Below, piece by piece: positions 1 through 7,800 of a stretch of DNA of 9,080 nt. The DNA is from Gammaproteobacteria bacterium UBA5338. Its GTDB lineage: Bacteria > Pseudomonadota > Gammaproteobacteria > Pseudomonadales > UBA5862. The first letter of the stretch is position 1. Each line of letters opens with the position of its first letter. The notes under the pieces were generated by a model. It was not told the origin of the DNA, made no database searches, and saw nothing but the letters and a program-made list of their open reading frames with translations. The translations under genes were made by a program, and so were the position numbers. Location: assembly GCA_002408105.1 (NCBI GenBank), contig DHQM01000120.1, positions 49,225 through 58,304 of the forward strand, read 5' to 3'.

Positions 1-1632
1 CCGCTGCTGGTCGGTGAGGCGGGGGTGGGAAAAACTGCAATTGCGGAAGGCTTGGCCAAGCGCATCGTTGACGAAGACGTTCCCGATGTGATCGCCGAGT
101 CGGTGGTGTACTCCCTGGATCTGGGTGCGCTCTTGGCCGGTACCAAGTACCGCGGTGATTTCGAGAAGCGCTTCAAGGCACTGCTGGGAGAGTTGCGTCG
201 CCAACCCCACGCGATTTTGTTCATTGATGAAATCCACACCATCATCGGTGCCGGTGCGGCTTCCGGCGGGGTCATGGACGCCTCGAACCTGCTGAAGCCG
301 CTGCTCAGCAGTGGTGAGCTTCGCTGCATCGGTTCCACGACGTTTCAGGAATATCGCGGTATTTTCGAAAAAGATCGGGCGCTTTCTCGTCGCTTTCAGA
401 AGATTGATGTGACTGAGCCCACAGTCGCGGACACCGTAAAAATACTCAAGGGCCTGAAGACCCGATTCGAGTCACACCACGGGGTGCGCTACACCCAAAA
501 CGCGCTGCAGGTGGCCGCGGAACTTTCGGACCGTTACATCACCGAGCGCCACCTGCCTGACAAAGCGATCGACGTCATCGATGAGGCGGGCGCCGCCCAG
601 CGGCTGGTCGCGCCGAGTCGACGCAAGAAGGTGATCAGCCCGACTGAGATCGAAGCGGTCATCGCCACCATGGCGCGAATTCCGCCGAAAAGCGTTTCCA
701 GTTCGGACAAGGACCTGCTGCGCAACCTTGAGCCGAACCTGAAGCGAGTGGTGTTCGGGCAGGATGAAGCCATCACCGCGCTGGTCACCTCCATCAAGCT
801 GTCCCGCGCGGGCCTCAAGCCGGTTGAAAAACCGATTGGTTCGTTTCTCTTGGCTGGCCCCACTGGGGTTGGGAAAACCGAAGTGAGCCGTCAGCTGGCG
901 ATGGCCCTCGGCATTGAACTGATTCGGTTCGACATGTCCGAGTACATGGAGGCCCACACCGTGTCGCGCCTGATCGGTGCGCCCCCAGGCTACGTGGGCT
1001 TCGACCAGGGTGGACTGCTGACCGAGGCGATCAACAAGCACCCGCATGCGGTACTGCTGTTGGATGAGATCGAAAAGGCACATCCGGACGTGTTCAACAT
1101 CCTGCTGCAGGTGATGGACCATGGCACCCTCACCGATAACAACGGTCGCCGTGCAGACTTTCGCAATGTCATCTTGCTGATGACCACCAACGCCGGTGCC
1201 ACTGAGGCGAGCCGCGCCTCGATCGGGTTCAGCCACCAGGACCACAGCACCGATGCAATGGAAACCATTCGCAGGATGTTTTCACCCGAGTTTCGCAACC
1301 GGCTCGACGCCATCGTGCAGTTTGCCCCACTTTTGCCGGCGGTGGTCACCACCGTGGTGGACAAGTTCATCACCGAACTGCAAGCCCAGCTGGATGACAA
1401 GAAGGTCACCATCGAGGTGGACGAAGCAGCTCGGGCGTGGCTGGTTGCCAATGGGTACGACGAGAAAATGGGGGCACGCCCCATGCAGCGGCTGATCCAA
1501 GAGCAGATCAAAAAGCCGATGGCTGAGCTGGTGCTGTTCGGAGAGTTGTCCCAACAGGGTGGGACGGTGCGCGTGACTTGTGAGGAGGATGCGCTGAAGC
1601 TGGAGGTTGTCGCTGCGACTGCGGTTCCTTGA
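1..1632 (+). CDS. clpA: ATP-dependent Clp protease ATP-binding subunit ClpA (5' truncated by window edge)
   Basis: ClpA is a hexameric AAA+ unfoldase that feeds substrates, including N-degron proteins delivered by ClpS, to the ClpP peptidase in the cytosol. The visible part is 543 codons and opens inside the first Walker A motif (GEAGVGKT, visible residues 5-12). By comparison with the roughly 758-residue E. coli protein, about 210 N-terminal residues, including the ClpS-binding N-domain, lie outside the window. Visible landmarks are Walker B of D1 (ILFIDE, Asp76-Glu77), the D1 arginine-finger stretch DRALSRRFQKIDV, Walker A of D2 (GPTGVGKT, 286-293), Walker B of D2 (LLLDE, 355-356), an IGF ClpP-docking tripeptide (408-410), PEFRNRLD, and the C-terminal GARPMQRLIQ sensor-2 region. 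The reading frame is open from base 1, so the GTG at 25 is not a real start. The C-terminal tail matches ClpA rather than ClpB or ClpC. The TGA stop is at 1630-1632, converging on infA. Confidence 0.97.
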   Translation, partial: PLLVGEAGVGKTAIAEGLAKRIVDEDVPDVIAESVVYSLDLGALLAGTKYRGDFEKRFKALLGELRRQPHAILFIDEIHTIIGAGAASGGVMDASNLLKPLLSSGELRCIGSTTFQEYRGIFEKDRALSRRFQKIDVTEPTVADTVKILKGLKTRFESHHGVRYTQNALQVAAELSDRYITERHLPDKAIDVIDEAGAAQRLVAPSRRKKVISPTEIEAVIATMARIPPKSVSSSDKDLLRNLEPNLKRVVFGQDEAITALVTSIKLSRAGLKPVEKPIGSFLLAGPTGVGKTEVSRQLAMALGIELIRFDMSEYMEAHTVSRLIGAPPGYVGFDQGGLLTEAINKHPHAVLLLDEIEKAHPDVFNILLQVMDHGTLTDNNGRRADFRNVILLMTTNAGATEASRASIGFSHQDHSTDAMETIRRMFSPEFRNRLDAIVQFAPLLPAVVTTVVDKFITELQAQLDDKKVTIEVDEAARAWLVANGYDEKMGARPMQRLIQEQIKKPMAELVLFGELSQQGGTVRVTCEEDALKLEVVAATAVP

Positions 1633-1649
1633 CGGCCTCGCAGCGGCCT
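1633..1649. terminator. Possible short hairpin between convergent clpA and infA
   Basis: The 17 bases between the two stop codons contain GGCC (1634-1637) and GGCC (1645-1648), which can pair around a 7-base loop. On the plus strand the stem is followed by TTT. The stem is only four pairs and the T run is short, so this is a weak candidate. It is recorded because both transcripts must end close to here or run into each other. Confidence 0.25.
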
Positions 1650-1868
1650 TTAGCGCTCTCTGAAGACGATGCGGCCTTTGGTGAGGTCGTAGGGCGTCAG
1701 TTCGACCCGCACCCGGTCCCCGGTCAGAATGCGAATGTAGTGTTTGCGCATTTTGCCTGAGATGTGGGCGGTGACCACATGTCCGTTGTCCAGCTTGACC
1801 CGAAACGTGGTGTTGGGCAGGGTGTCGACCACCTCACCTTCCATTTCGATTGATTCTTCTTTCGCCAT
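1650..1868 (-). CDS. infA: Translation initiation factor IF-1
   Basis: IF-1 is a single OB-fold protein that binds the A site of the 30S subunit and assists IF-2 and IF-3 during initiation. The frame encodes 72 residues, the usual bacterial length, starting [19 protein letters not shown] and ending KGRIVFRER. The motifs [24 protein letters not shown] and [13 protein letters not shown] are characteristic. I chose the ATG at 1866-1868. The frame stays open for 31 more codons upstream to an ATG at 1961, but that extension would pass IF-1's conserved N-terminus and has no family counterpart. The ribosome-binding site is weak (GGGG about 11 bases before the ATG). A candidate promoter lies in the 97-base gap to bpt. 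The gene is on the same strand as aat and bpt and converges with clpA, as in other Gammaproteobacteria. It could also be read from transcripts started upstream of aat. Confidence 0.97.
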   Translation of the reverse strand: MAKEESIEMEGEVVDTLPNTTFRVKLDNGHVVTAHISGKMRKHYIRILTGDRVRVELTPYDLTKGRIVFRER

Positions 1869-1909
1869 ACGTGCGCGTACCCCATGCACTGCGGAATTTG
1901 AGGCGGCGG

Positions 1910-1938
1910 ATTGTGCCGCAATTCGCGGGGCAAGGCAA
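1910..1938 (-). promoter_or_regulatory. Candidate sigma-70 promoter for infA
   Basis: On the minus strand, TTGCCT (1938-1933) resembles a -35 box and CACAAT (1915-1910) a -10 box, each matching four of six consensus positions, with a spacing of exactly 17 bases. Transcription would begin near 1903, leaving a leader of about 35 bases before the infA ATG. The placement fits the need for strong, separate expression of IF-1. The call rests on pattern matching alone. Confidence 0.4.
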
Positions 1939-1965
1939 AGTGTGGCTGAGCGGTGCGCCAAGCGA

Positions 1966-2673
1966 TCAGGTCAAGGGGACCCAGCGGTCTTCGATCAGCA
2001 GTTCGATGGGGCGGTAATTCAGCTTATACCGCATTTTGTCGCAGTCGCGAATCCAGTAGCCCAAGTACAGGTAGGGGAGCCCCAGTTCCCGGGTCAATTC
2101 GATCTGCTGCTGAATCGCCCACACACCAAGCCCACGCTGCGCATACTGGGTGGAGAAAAAGGTATACACCGCAGACAGGCCGTCATCGAGCCGGTCAACC
2201 ACGGCGACACCGATGAGGTCATTGCCCGCCCGCAACTCCAAGAACTGGGTGACACACCAATCGTTCAGTAGAAACGACCGGTACTGCTCACGGCTCGGTG
2301 GGAACATGTCGCCATCTGCGTGACGTGAATGGATGTAGTCCTCGTACAGGCGGTAGTGGCGGACGGTGTCGATGTCGTCCACCCAATGAATCGACAGGTC
2401 TGCATTGGCGGCGAGGTTGCGCCGCTGGCTGCGGTTGGGTTGGAAGCGCTCCACCGGAATGCGCACCGCGATGCAGGCTTTGCAGTCAGCGCAACTGGGC
2501 CGGTAGACATGGTTGCCGCTGCGCCGAAAGCCGACGAGAGAGAGGCGCGTGAGCAGCCCCGGCGTCATGGGTTGCTCGGGGTCCACAAACACCGAGGTTG
2601 CCTGGCGGTCGGGCAGATAGCTGCATTCGTGTGGCAGCGTGCTGTACAGTTTGATGCGCACCCGGCTCGTCAT
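1966..2673 (-). CDS. bpt: Aspartate/glutamate leucyltransferase (Bpt; arginyltransferase-like family)
   Basis: Bpt transfers Leu from leucyl-tRNA to proteins starting with Asp or Glu, turning them into ClpS/ClpA substrates. The gene is often labelled ate because the fold is shared with eukaryotic arginyltransferases. The product is 235 residues, the normal length. Visible hallmarks are [18 protein letters not shown] (15-32), the cysteine cluster [18 protein letters not shown] (57-74; Cys61, Cys64, Cys67), SQRRN (82-86), YTFFS (170-174) and [20 protein letters not shown] (201-220). The ATG at 2671-2673 was chosen over an ATG at 2754. The longer form adds 27 low-complexity residues that overlap aat, while the chosen start forms an ATGA overlap with the aat stop and has a weak GGGA upstream. 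Together with aat it forms a translationally coupled pair. Bacterial Bpt rather than true Arg transfer is inferred from the family. Confidence 0.95.
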   Translation of the reverse strand: MTSRVRIKLYSTLPHECSYLPDRQATSVFVDPEQPMTPGLLTRLSLVGFRRSGNHVYRPSCADCKACIAVRIPVERFQPNRSQRRNLAANADLSIHWVDDIDTVRHYRLYEDYIHSRHADGDMFPPSREQYRSFLLNDWCVTQFLELRAGNDLIGVAVVDRLDDGLSAVYTFFSTQYAQRGLGVWAIQQQIELTRELGLPYLYLGYWIRDCDKMRYKLNYRPIELLIEDRWVPLT

Positions 2674-3404
2674 TTGGCGTCCCAGTCGGTGAGCGGCAGT
2701 GGTTGTTGATGTCGCAGTGCCGCCCAGTCGACCACTGAGCGGTCGCGCCGGCACATCACTTCAAGCATACGACAAAACTCAGTGCGGGGAATTTCCCGTG
2801 CCCCAAGGTGTGTCACGTGGGGGTTGGACATCTGGCAATCGATGACCGTGCCGCCAGCGTCTCGCAAGGTCTTCGCCAATGCGGTGAACGCCAGCTTGGA
2901 CCCGCCGCTGCGGCGACTGAACATGGATTCGCCGAAAAAACAGCGGTCCAGCGCCACTCCATACAGACCGCCGGCCAATTCCCCCTCGTACCAGACAGTG
3001 ACGGCATGCGCATGGCCAGCCTCGTGCAGGCATTGATACGCTGCACGCATTTCTGGGGTGATCCAGGTGCCTGCTTCGCCCTGCCTCGGGCCTGCGCAGG
3101 CCTCAACCACCCCGGCAAAGTCGTGGTCGAACCGGACCGTTGCACCGCTGCGCCGCAGCAGCTTGCGAAGGGTGCGGTTTGGCGCCCAGTGTTCCAGGTC
3201 AACGATGGCCCTGGGGTCTGGGGACCACCACAGGATGGGCTGATCGGCCTCGTACCAGGGAAAGACCCCTCGCCTATAGGCCTCCAGCAGGCGTGGCACG
3301 GACAGGTCTCCGCCCACAGCCAGTAGACCATTGGGTTCTTCCAGTGCGCAGCCCACTGGCGGAAATTCGGCGTGGTCGTCGGCGAGGTAGTGGAGGGAAG
3401 ACAT
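2670..3404 (-). CDS. aat: Leucyl/phenylalanyl-tRNA--protein transferase
   Basis: Aat adds Leu or Phe from aminoacyl-tRNA to proteins whose N-terminal residue is Arg or Lys, completing the N-degron read by ClpS and ClpA. The product is 244 residues, typical for the family. Motifs in order are EEPNGLLAVGGDLS (22-35), GVFPWYE (46-52), LWWSPDPRAI (58-67), GTWITPEM (112-119), AYQCLHEAGHAHAVTVW (122-138), GGLYGV (145-150), FFGESMFS (156-163), VIDCQ (187-191) and HLGAREIPR (199-207). The residues equivalent to those reported as catalytic in E. coli Aat are present: Glu159, Asp189 and Gln191. Small departures from the common pattern are LDR before CFFGES and SGGSK in place of the usual acidic-Ala-Ser-Lys. 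No clear ribosome-binding site precedes the ATG at 3402-3404, but motif spacing to the N-terminus fits. It is the first gene of the minus-strand group and diverges from the efflux operon. Confidence 0.96.
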   Translation of the reverse strand: MSSLHYLADDHAEFPPVGCALEEPNGLLAVGGDLSVPRLLEAYRRGVFPWYEADQPILWWSPDPRAIVDLEHWAPNRTLRKLLRRSGATVRFDHDFAGVVEACAGPRQGEAGTWITPEMRAAYQCLHEAGHAHAVTVWYEGELAGGLYGVALDRCFFGESMFSRRSGGSKLAFTALAKTLRDAGGTVIDCQMSNPHVTHLGAREIPRTEFCRMLEVMCRRDRSVVDWAALRHQQPLPLTDWDAK

Positions 3405-3475
3405 CGATTGCGAAGGCTGTTAGAGACGGCGTCGTCGCGCCGGCCTGACCACAGGGTAGCATTTTGAAGCCGGTG

Positions 3476-3531
3476 GCACTGCGCCTGGAGTACGCGCTGC
3501 CCCAGGGGCTCCGAACGGGCCCGCGCAGTGC
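3476..3531. repeat. Inverted 9-base repeat pair, possible operator
   Basis: GCACTGCGC at 3476-3484 recurs as its reverse complement GCGCAGTGC at 3523-3531, 38 bases apart. The second copy sits inside a perfect odd palindrome, GCGCAGTGCGC (3523-3533). Paired sites of this kind can bind a dimeric repressor, but in GC-rich DNA a 9-base match may be chance, and no regulator gene is visible. Confidence 0.25.
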
Positions 3532-3573
3532 GCCAGCAAAGGGGTGCCTGGTCGGGTATGCTTGGCCACTGCC

Positions 3574-3624
3574 CCCAAGCAGTATCGTGGCTGAAATGCA
3601 GCCCAAGACGATGCGCGGCTTGGG
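3574..3624 (+). repeat. Interrupted inverted repeat (stem-loop) in the efflux-operon leader
   Basis: Three nested arms pair perfectly in register: CCCAAGC (3574-3580) with GCTTGGG (3618-3624), ATCGT (3584-3588) with ACGAT (3608-3612), and GGCT (3589-3592) with AGCC (3600-3603). The terminal loop is seven bases. Unpaired segments are AGT opposite GCGCG, and a CAAG bulge. The structure ends 20 bases before the ATG at 3645. A competing 6-base stem is possible between GCTTGG (3560-3565) and CCAAGC (3575-3580). Confidence 0.4.
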
Positions 3625-3644
3625 TTGACGATTCCACTGTAGAC

Positions 3645-4835
3645 ATGTTCAAGGCGCTGATTGTGCGTACCAAGATCCTTGCGGTTGTATTGTTGGTCGC
3701 CGTGGTGCTTGGCTGGTGGGCCTGGCGCGGATCGGCTCCGCCACCGGACGGGCCTCAGCTTGGAGCGGGGCCATCCGCTGTGGCGGTGGCCGCGCGCGGT
3801 GTACGGGTCGCGCCCATTGCCGAAATCCTGACGTTGACCGCCAGCGTGCAGCCGGCTGAGCGGATCTCAGTCGCCACCCAGGTGGGGGGACGTGTCGAAC
3901 GCGTCGCGGTCCGCTTGGGCGATTCGGTCGAACAGGGCCAGGTCGTGGCCTGGCTTGACGACGAGGAACGGGCGACCCAGGTCGAGCAGGCGCGGGCAGA
4001 GCTCGCGGTGGCCAATGCACAGGTCGAGGAGGCTGACAGTTCGCTGGAGCTGGCTGAAACTGAGTTCAAACGGGTTCAGGCCCTGCGCCAACAGCAGGTG
4101 GCGTCCGAGGCCGAGCTGCAGCAGGCGCAGGCCGAACTTGCCGCAGCCCGGGCCCGTAGGGCCCTGGCTCTGGCACAGGTGAAACAGCGCCAGGCCGCCC
4201 TGAGTGCAGCCGAACTAACGCTCAGCCACACGCAAGTCCGCGCCCAATGGGAAGGCGAAGACACCACCCGGTGGGTCAGCAGCCGGCTTGTGGATGCGGG
4301 TGCGATCCTCACGGCCAACAGCCCTGTGATCGAACTGATCGACATGGACCCACTGATTGCTGTGGCAAGCGTTTCCGAGCGGGACTACGTGCGCCTGAGG
4401 AACAAACAGGCGGCGACGGTTTCCAGCCCTGTCTTCCCTCGCACCACCTTTCAGGCGCGCCTCGTTCGGCTGGCGCCCGAGCTCGACGAAGCGAGTCGCC
4501 AGGCCCGCATTGAGTTCGAGGTCGACAACCCCAGCCAGCAGTTGACCCCTGGCATGTTCGTGACCCTGCGGGTGGTGCTCGACCAGGTCTCCGAGGCCAT
4601 CCAGATTCCCCAGTCGGCTGTTGTGCGTCGCGAGGGGCAGGTCGGCGTATTTCGTCTCGACGACGCGGGCACGTCGGTCGAGTTTGTCGCCCTTGATACA
4701 GGCATCGAGACACGGGACTGGGTTGAAGTGCGGTCACCGGCGTTGACTGGCCGCGTTGTGACCCTGGGCCAGCACCTGCTGCGCGATGGTTCTACGGTTC
4801 GGGTCACTGAGACGACAGAGGCTGCTGCCGAATGA
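3645..4835 (+). CDS. RND efflux periplasmic adaptor (membrane fusion protein, HlyD/AcrA family)
   Basis: The 396-residue product is the periplasmic adaptor that joins the RND pump to the outer-membrane channel. Residues 9-27 form a single hydrophobic N-terminal anchor. There is no lipobox cysteine, so it is probably tethered by this segment rather than by a lipid. The order of parts is a first lipoyl half (about 72-105, QVGGRVERVAVRLGDSVEQG), a long alanine/glutamine-rich coiled-coil hairpin (about 107-192), a second lipoyl half (about 195-232), a beta-barrel (about 235-312, with LTPGMFVTLRV) and a membrane-proximal domain (about 318-388, IPQSAVVRREGQVGVFRLDD). The ATG at 3645 was chosen because it places the anchor at the N-terminus. 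The frame continues upstream to an ATG at 3528, but that stretch has no family resemblance. No Shine-Dalgarno sequence is visible. The stop overlaps the next start as ATGA (4832-4835). Substrate unknown. Confidence 0.93.
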   Translation: MFKALIVRTKILAVVLLVAVVLGWWAWRGSAPPPDGPQLGAGPSAVAVAARGVRVAPIAEILTLTASVQPAERISVATQVGGRVERVAVRLGDSVEQGQVVAWLDDEERATQVEQARAELAVANAQVEEADSSLELAETEFKRVQALRQQQVASEAELQQAQAELAAARARRALALAQVKQRQAALSAAELTLSHTQVRAQWEGEDTTRWVSSRLVDAGAILTANSPVIELIDMDPLIAVASVSERDYVRLRNKQAATVSSPVFPRTTFQARLVRLAPELDEASRQARIEFEVDNPSQQLTPGMFVTLRVVLDQVSEAIQIPQSAVVRREGQVGVFRLDDAGTSVEFVALDTGIETRDWVEVRSPALTGRVVTLGQHLLRDGSTVRVTETTEAAAE

Positions 4836-7800
4836 ACCTGGCGGCCTTTACTGTCCGCCGGCCGGTGTTCACCCTCATGGCGGTACTGATCGCCGTGACC
4901 TTGGGTTTGATCTCATTGTCGCGGTTGCCGATCGACCTGATGCCCGAGCTGACCTTTCCCACGCTCAATATTTCGACCAGCTACGAGAACGCCAGTCCGC
5001 AGGAAGTCGAAGAGTTGATCACCCGGCCGGTCGAGCGCGCAGTGGCTGCCGTGCCAGGTGTTGAAGAATTGAGTTCGACCTCCAGCGAAGGCGTGAGCAG
5101 CGTCTCGATTCGGTTTACCTGGGACACCGACCTCGACGCCGCCGCCAACGACCTACGAGACCGCCTCGATCGCATTCTCGATGACCTCCCAGAGGACATT
5201 GAACGCCCCCAGTTGCGCAAGTTTGACCCCTCCGCGTTCCCCATCTTGATCATCGGAGTTGCCAGCGACCTCGATCCACTGGAGCTGCGTCAACTCATCG
5301 ACGAGCAGCTCAGTTACCGCGTCGAGCGTCAGCCGGGCGTCGCGTCCGTGGACGTTTGGGGTGGGCTGGAGCGTGAAATTCAGGTGCGCGTGGATCCGGC
5401 GCGGCTTGCCGCCACGCAGGTTTCCCTGGATGAGGTGCGCAGCGCCATTCGCGATGCCAATGTCAATGTGCCGGCCGGTGAGCTGGAGGAGGGCGTCAGT
5501 GACATCCGCCTGCGCATTCCGGGTCGGTTCGAAACGCTCGAAGAATTGCGCGCGCTGGTGGTGGCCCACCGCAACGGCCGCTCCATATACCTGCACCAAC
5601 TTGCGGTGGTGGAAGACACCCACGAGCAAATCTCACGGATTGTGCGCATCAACGGCAAGCCCGGTGTGCGTTTGGCGGTACGCAAGCAGTCCGGCAGCAA
5701 CACCGTGCAGGTGGCCGACGCGGTGCTGGCGGAAGTCGCCCGCATCAACCGGGACTTCCCGCAGCTCGAGTTGTTGCCAATCATCGACTCTGGCAAGTAC
5801 ATCCGCCGCTCCATCGACAACCTCAACCGCTCCATTCTGTATGGCGGCGGCCTGGCCGTGTTCGTGCTGCTGTTTTTCCTGCGTGACTGGCGCAGCACCT
5901 TGGTGGCGGCGACCGCCATCCCCATTTCGGTCGTGGTCACTTTCGCGCTCATTTATTTTGGTGGTTTCTCCCTCAACCTCATGACACTCGGGGGGCTGGC
6001 ATTGGGGGTGGGCATGATGGTCGACAACGCCATTGTGGTGCTCGAAAACATCCGCAGGGTGCGCGAGGAAGGTGATGCCAGCACCGCCGCTGAAGCGGCG
6101 GTGCTCGGGACCCAGCAGGTGTCGGCGGCGGTCATCGCCAGCACCCTCACCACCCTGGCGGTGTTCTTGCCCATGGTGTTCATGGAAGGGGTCACCGGAC
6201 AGATGTTCCGCCAGTTGGCTGCTGTGGTGGCTTTCGCCCTGTTCGCGTCCCTGGTGGTGGCCATCAGCCTTGTGCCCATGCTGGCCAGCCGGCTGCTGGG
6301 CTCGAAAACCCTTGTTGAACCGCAAGGTGGCTGGAAAGCCCGCAGCCGGGGTTTGGTGAGCTGGTTGGAGGCGCGCTATCAAGCGGGGCTGCGCCTGGCG
6401 TTCGCGCGTTGGGGCCGGGCCTTGGGGATCACCTTCCTGCTGTTTTTTGCTGCCCTTGCCTTGGTGCCTCAGGTGGGCGGAGAGTTCATGCCTGCGACCG
6501 ATGAGGGCGAGGTGCGCGTCACCTTCGAGATGGGGCCAGGCACCCGGATCGATGTGATCGACACGCAGGTGCAGCGCATCGAGGCATTGGTGCGGGAAAA
6601 GGTGCCAGAGCTTGAAGGGATGGTGGTTAGCATCGGTGCTTCGTCCTTTCGTCCCGGCGCCGGGGCCACCGGTGAAGTTCGCGCGTCGCTGGTGCCGGCG
6701 AGCCAACGGGGCCGCTCCAGCCAGGAAGTGGCCGATGCGCTGCGGGTCGCGCTGCAGGAGATTCCCGGCGGGCGCCTGCGGGTGCGGCCGGGGCAGGGGA
6801 TGTTCCTGATGGGCACCGGGGGCGGCGGAGATCGGTTCGCCATCGAGATTCGCGGGTATGAGCTTGAAGTGCTCGACGAGCTTGCCGCCGCAGTGCAACA
6901 GGCGGTCATGCAGGTGCCTGGCATCACTGACTTGAACCTCAGCCGTGAGACCGGGGTGCCGGAGCGGTTGCTGCGCATCGACCGCCAGCGTGCGGCCGAC
7001 CTGGGCGTGACGCCAGCACAGATCGCGCGGACCCTTCAGACGGCAGTGGCGGGAAGCAGCGCTGGGGACTTTCGCACCGGAGGAGATGAGTTCCGCATTC
7101 TGGTGCAGCTGGCCGGCGCCCGCCAAGTCTCGCCCCAGGAGCTGTTGGCGTTGACCCTCACCACCGCCGATGGGCGCCAGGTGACCCTTGGCTCAGTGGC
7201 GGACTTCGAACTCGCCCGCGGGCCGATGCAGATCGAGCGAGAGGACCAGCAGCGCCTGGTGCGGATCACCGGTGACTATTCGGACCGCGACCTCATCTCG
7301 GTTGCACAAGACGCCCAGGCGGCCATTGATGGCATTCCCGTACCGCGCAACTACGACATCAGCCTCGGAGGGGACTACGAAGAGCAGCAGGAAGCCAGCG
7401 GTGAAATCGGTGTCAGCCTGCTGCTCGCCCTGGGCCTGGTGTACATGGTGATGGCGAGTCTGTATGAATCCTTGCGCAACCCCCTGGTGGTCATGCTCAG
7501 CGTACCGCTGGCGATCATTGGCGTGGTGCTGGCCCTGTACCTGACCGGCTCCACCTTCAATGTGCAGTCCGGCATCGGGGTGATCATGCTCATCGGGATT
7601 GTGGTCAACAACGCCATTCTCATCGTCGACCAAGCCAACCGCCTGTACCGCGACCGGGGGCTTGATGCCCGCAGTGCTGTGCAGGAGGCGGGCCGGCGCC
7701 GGCTGCGCCCGATTCTGATGACGACCCTCACCACGGTGCTGGGCCTGCTGCCGCTGGCCCTCGGCATCGGCGAGGGTGCCGAGGCACAAGCGCCCATGGC

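Larger units (their letters stand above)
3405..3644. promoter_or_regulatory. Divergent intergenic region between aat and the efflux operon
   Basis: These 240 bases must hold the promoters for the aat group (leftward) and the efflux operon (rightward). I could not pick a convincing -35/-10 pair for either. A TTGACG at 3625-3630 looks like a -35 box but lies only 14 bases before the ATG, so its -10 would fall inside the gene. A TATGCT at 3557-3562 resembles a -10 box but has no good -35. The region carries several inverted repeats, listed separately. Short open frames crossing it show no recognisable protein. Confidence 0.6.

Noticed and set aside
1222..1230. IGF instead of the E. coli IGL tripeptide in ClpA
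   Set aside because: The ClpP-docking loop tolerates Phe or Leu at this place (ClpX also uses IGF), so this is ordinary variation.
1869..1961. N-terminal extension of infA
   Set aside because: IF-1 is about 72 residues. The extra 31 codons overlap the likely promoter and do not resemble any part of the family.
1869..1965. A tRNA gene near infA, as with serW in E. coli
   Set aside because: I looked for a cloverleaf in the gap and found neither a T-loop GGTTCGA-like sequence nor a seven-pair acceptor stem.
1744..2271. Plus-strand open frame (175 codons) across infA and bpt
   Set aside because: It is antisense to two well-identified conserved genes and has no recognisable features.
3625..3630. 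TTGACG as a -35 box for the efflux operon
   Set aside because: It lies 14 bases before the start codon, so the matching -10 would fall inside the gene and no such box is seen there.
3528..3644. N-terminal extension of the adaptor protein
   Set aside because: The 39 extra residues would place the membrane anchor internally and cross the inverted-repeat leader. The ATG at 3645 gives the normal N-terminal anchor.
2813..3673. Minus-strand open frame (286 codons) overlapping aat and the divergent region
   Set aside because: It is the shifted frame of aat. The aat frame carries all conserved motifs, while this one is rich in Arg, Pro, Ser and Trp without any domain.
5633..7126. Long minus-strand open frame (497 codons) opposite the RND pump
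   Set aside because: It lies wholly antisense to an unmistakable RND gene. Its translation is His/Gln/Arg-rich with no domain, as expected from the complement of GC-rich codons.
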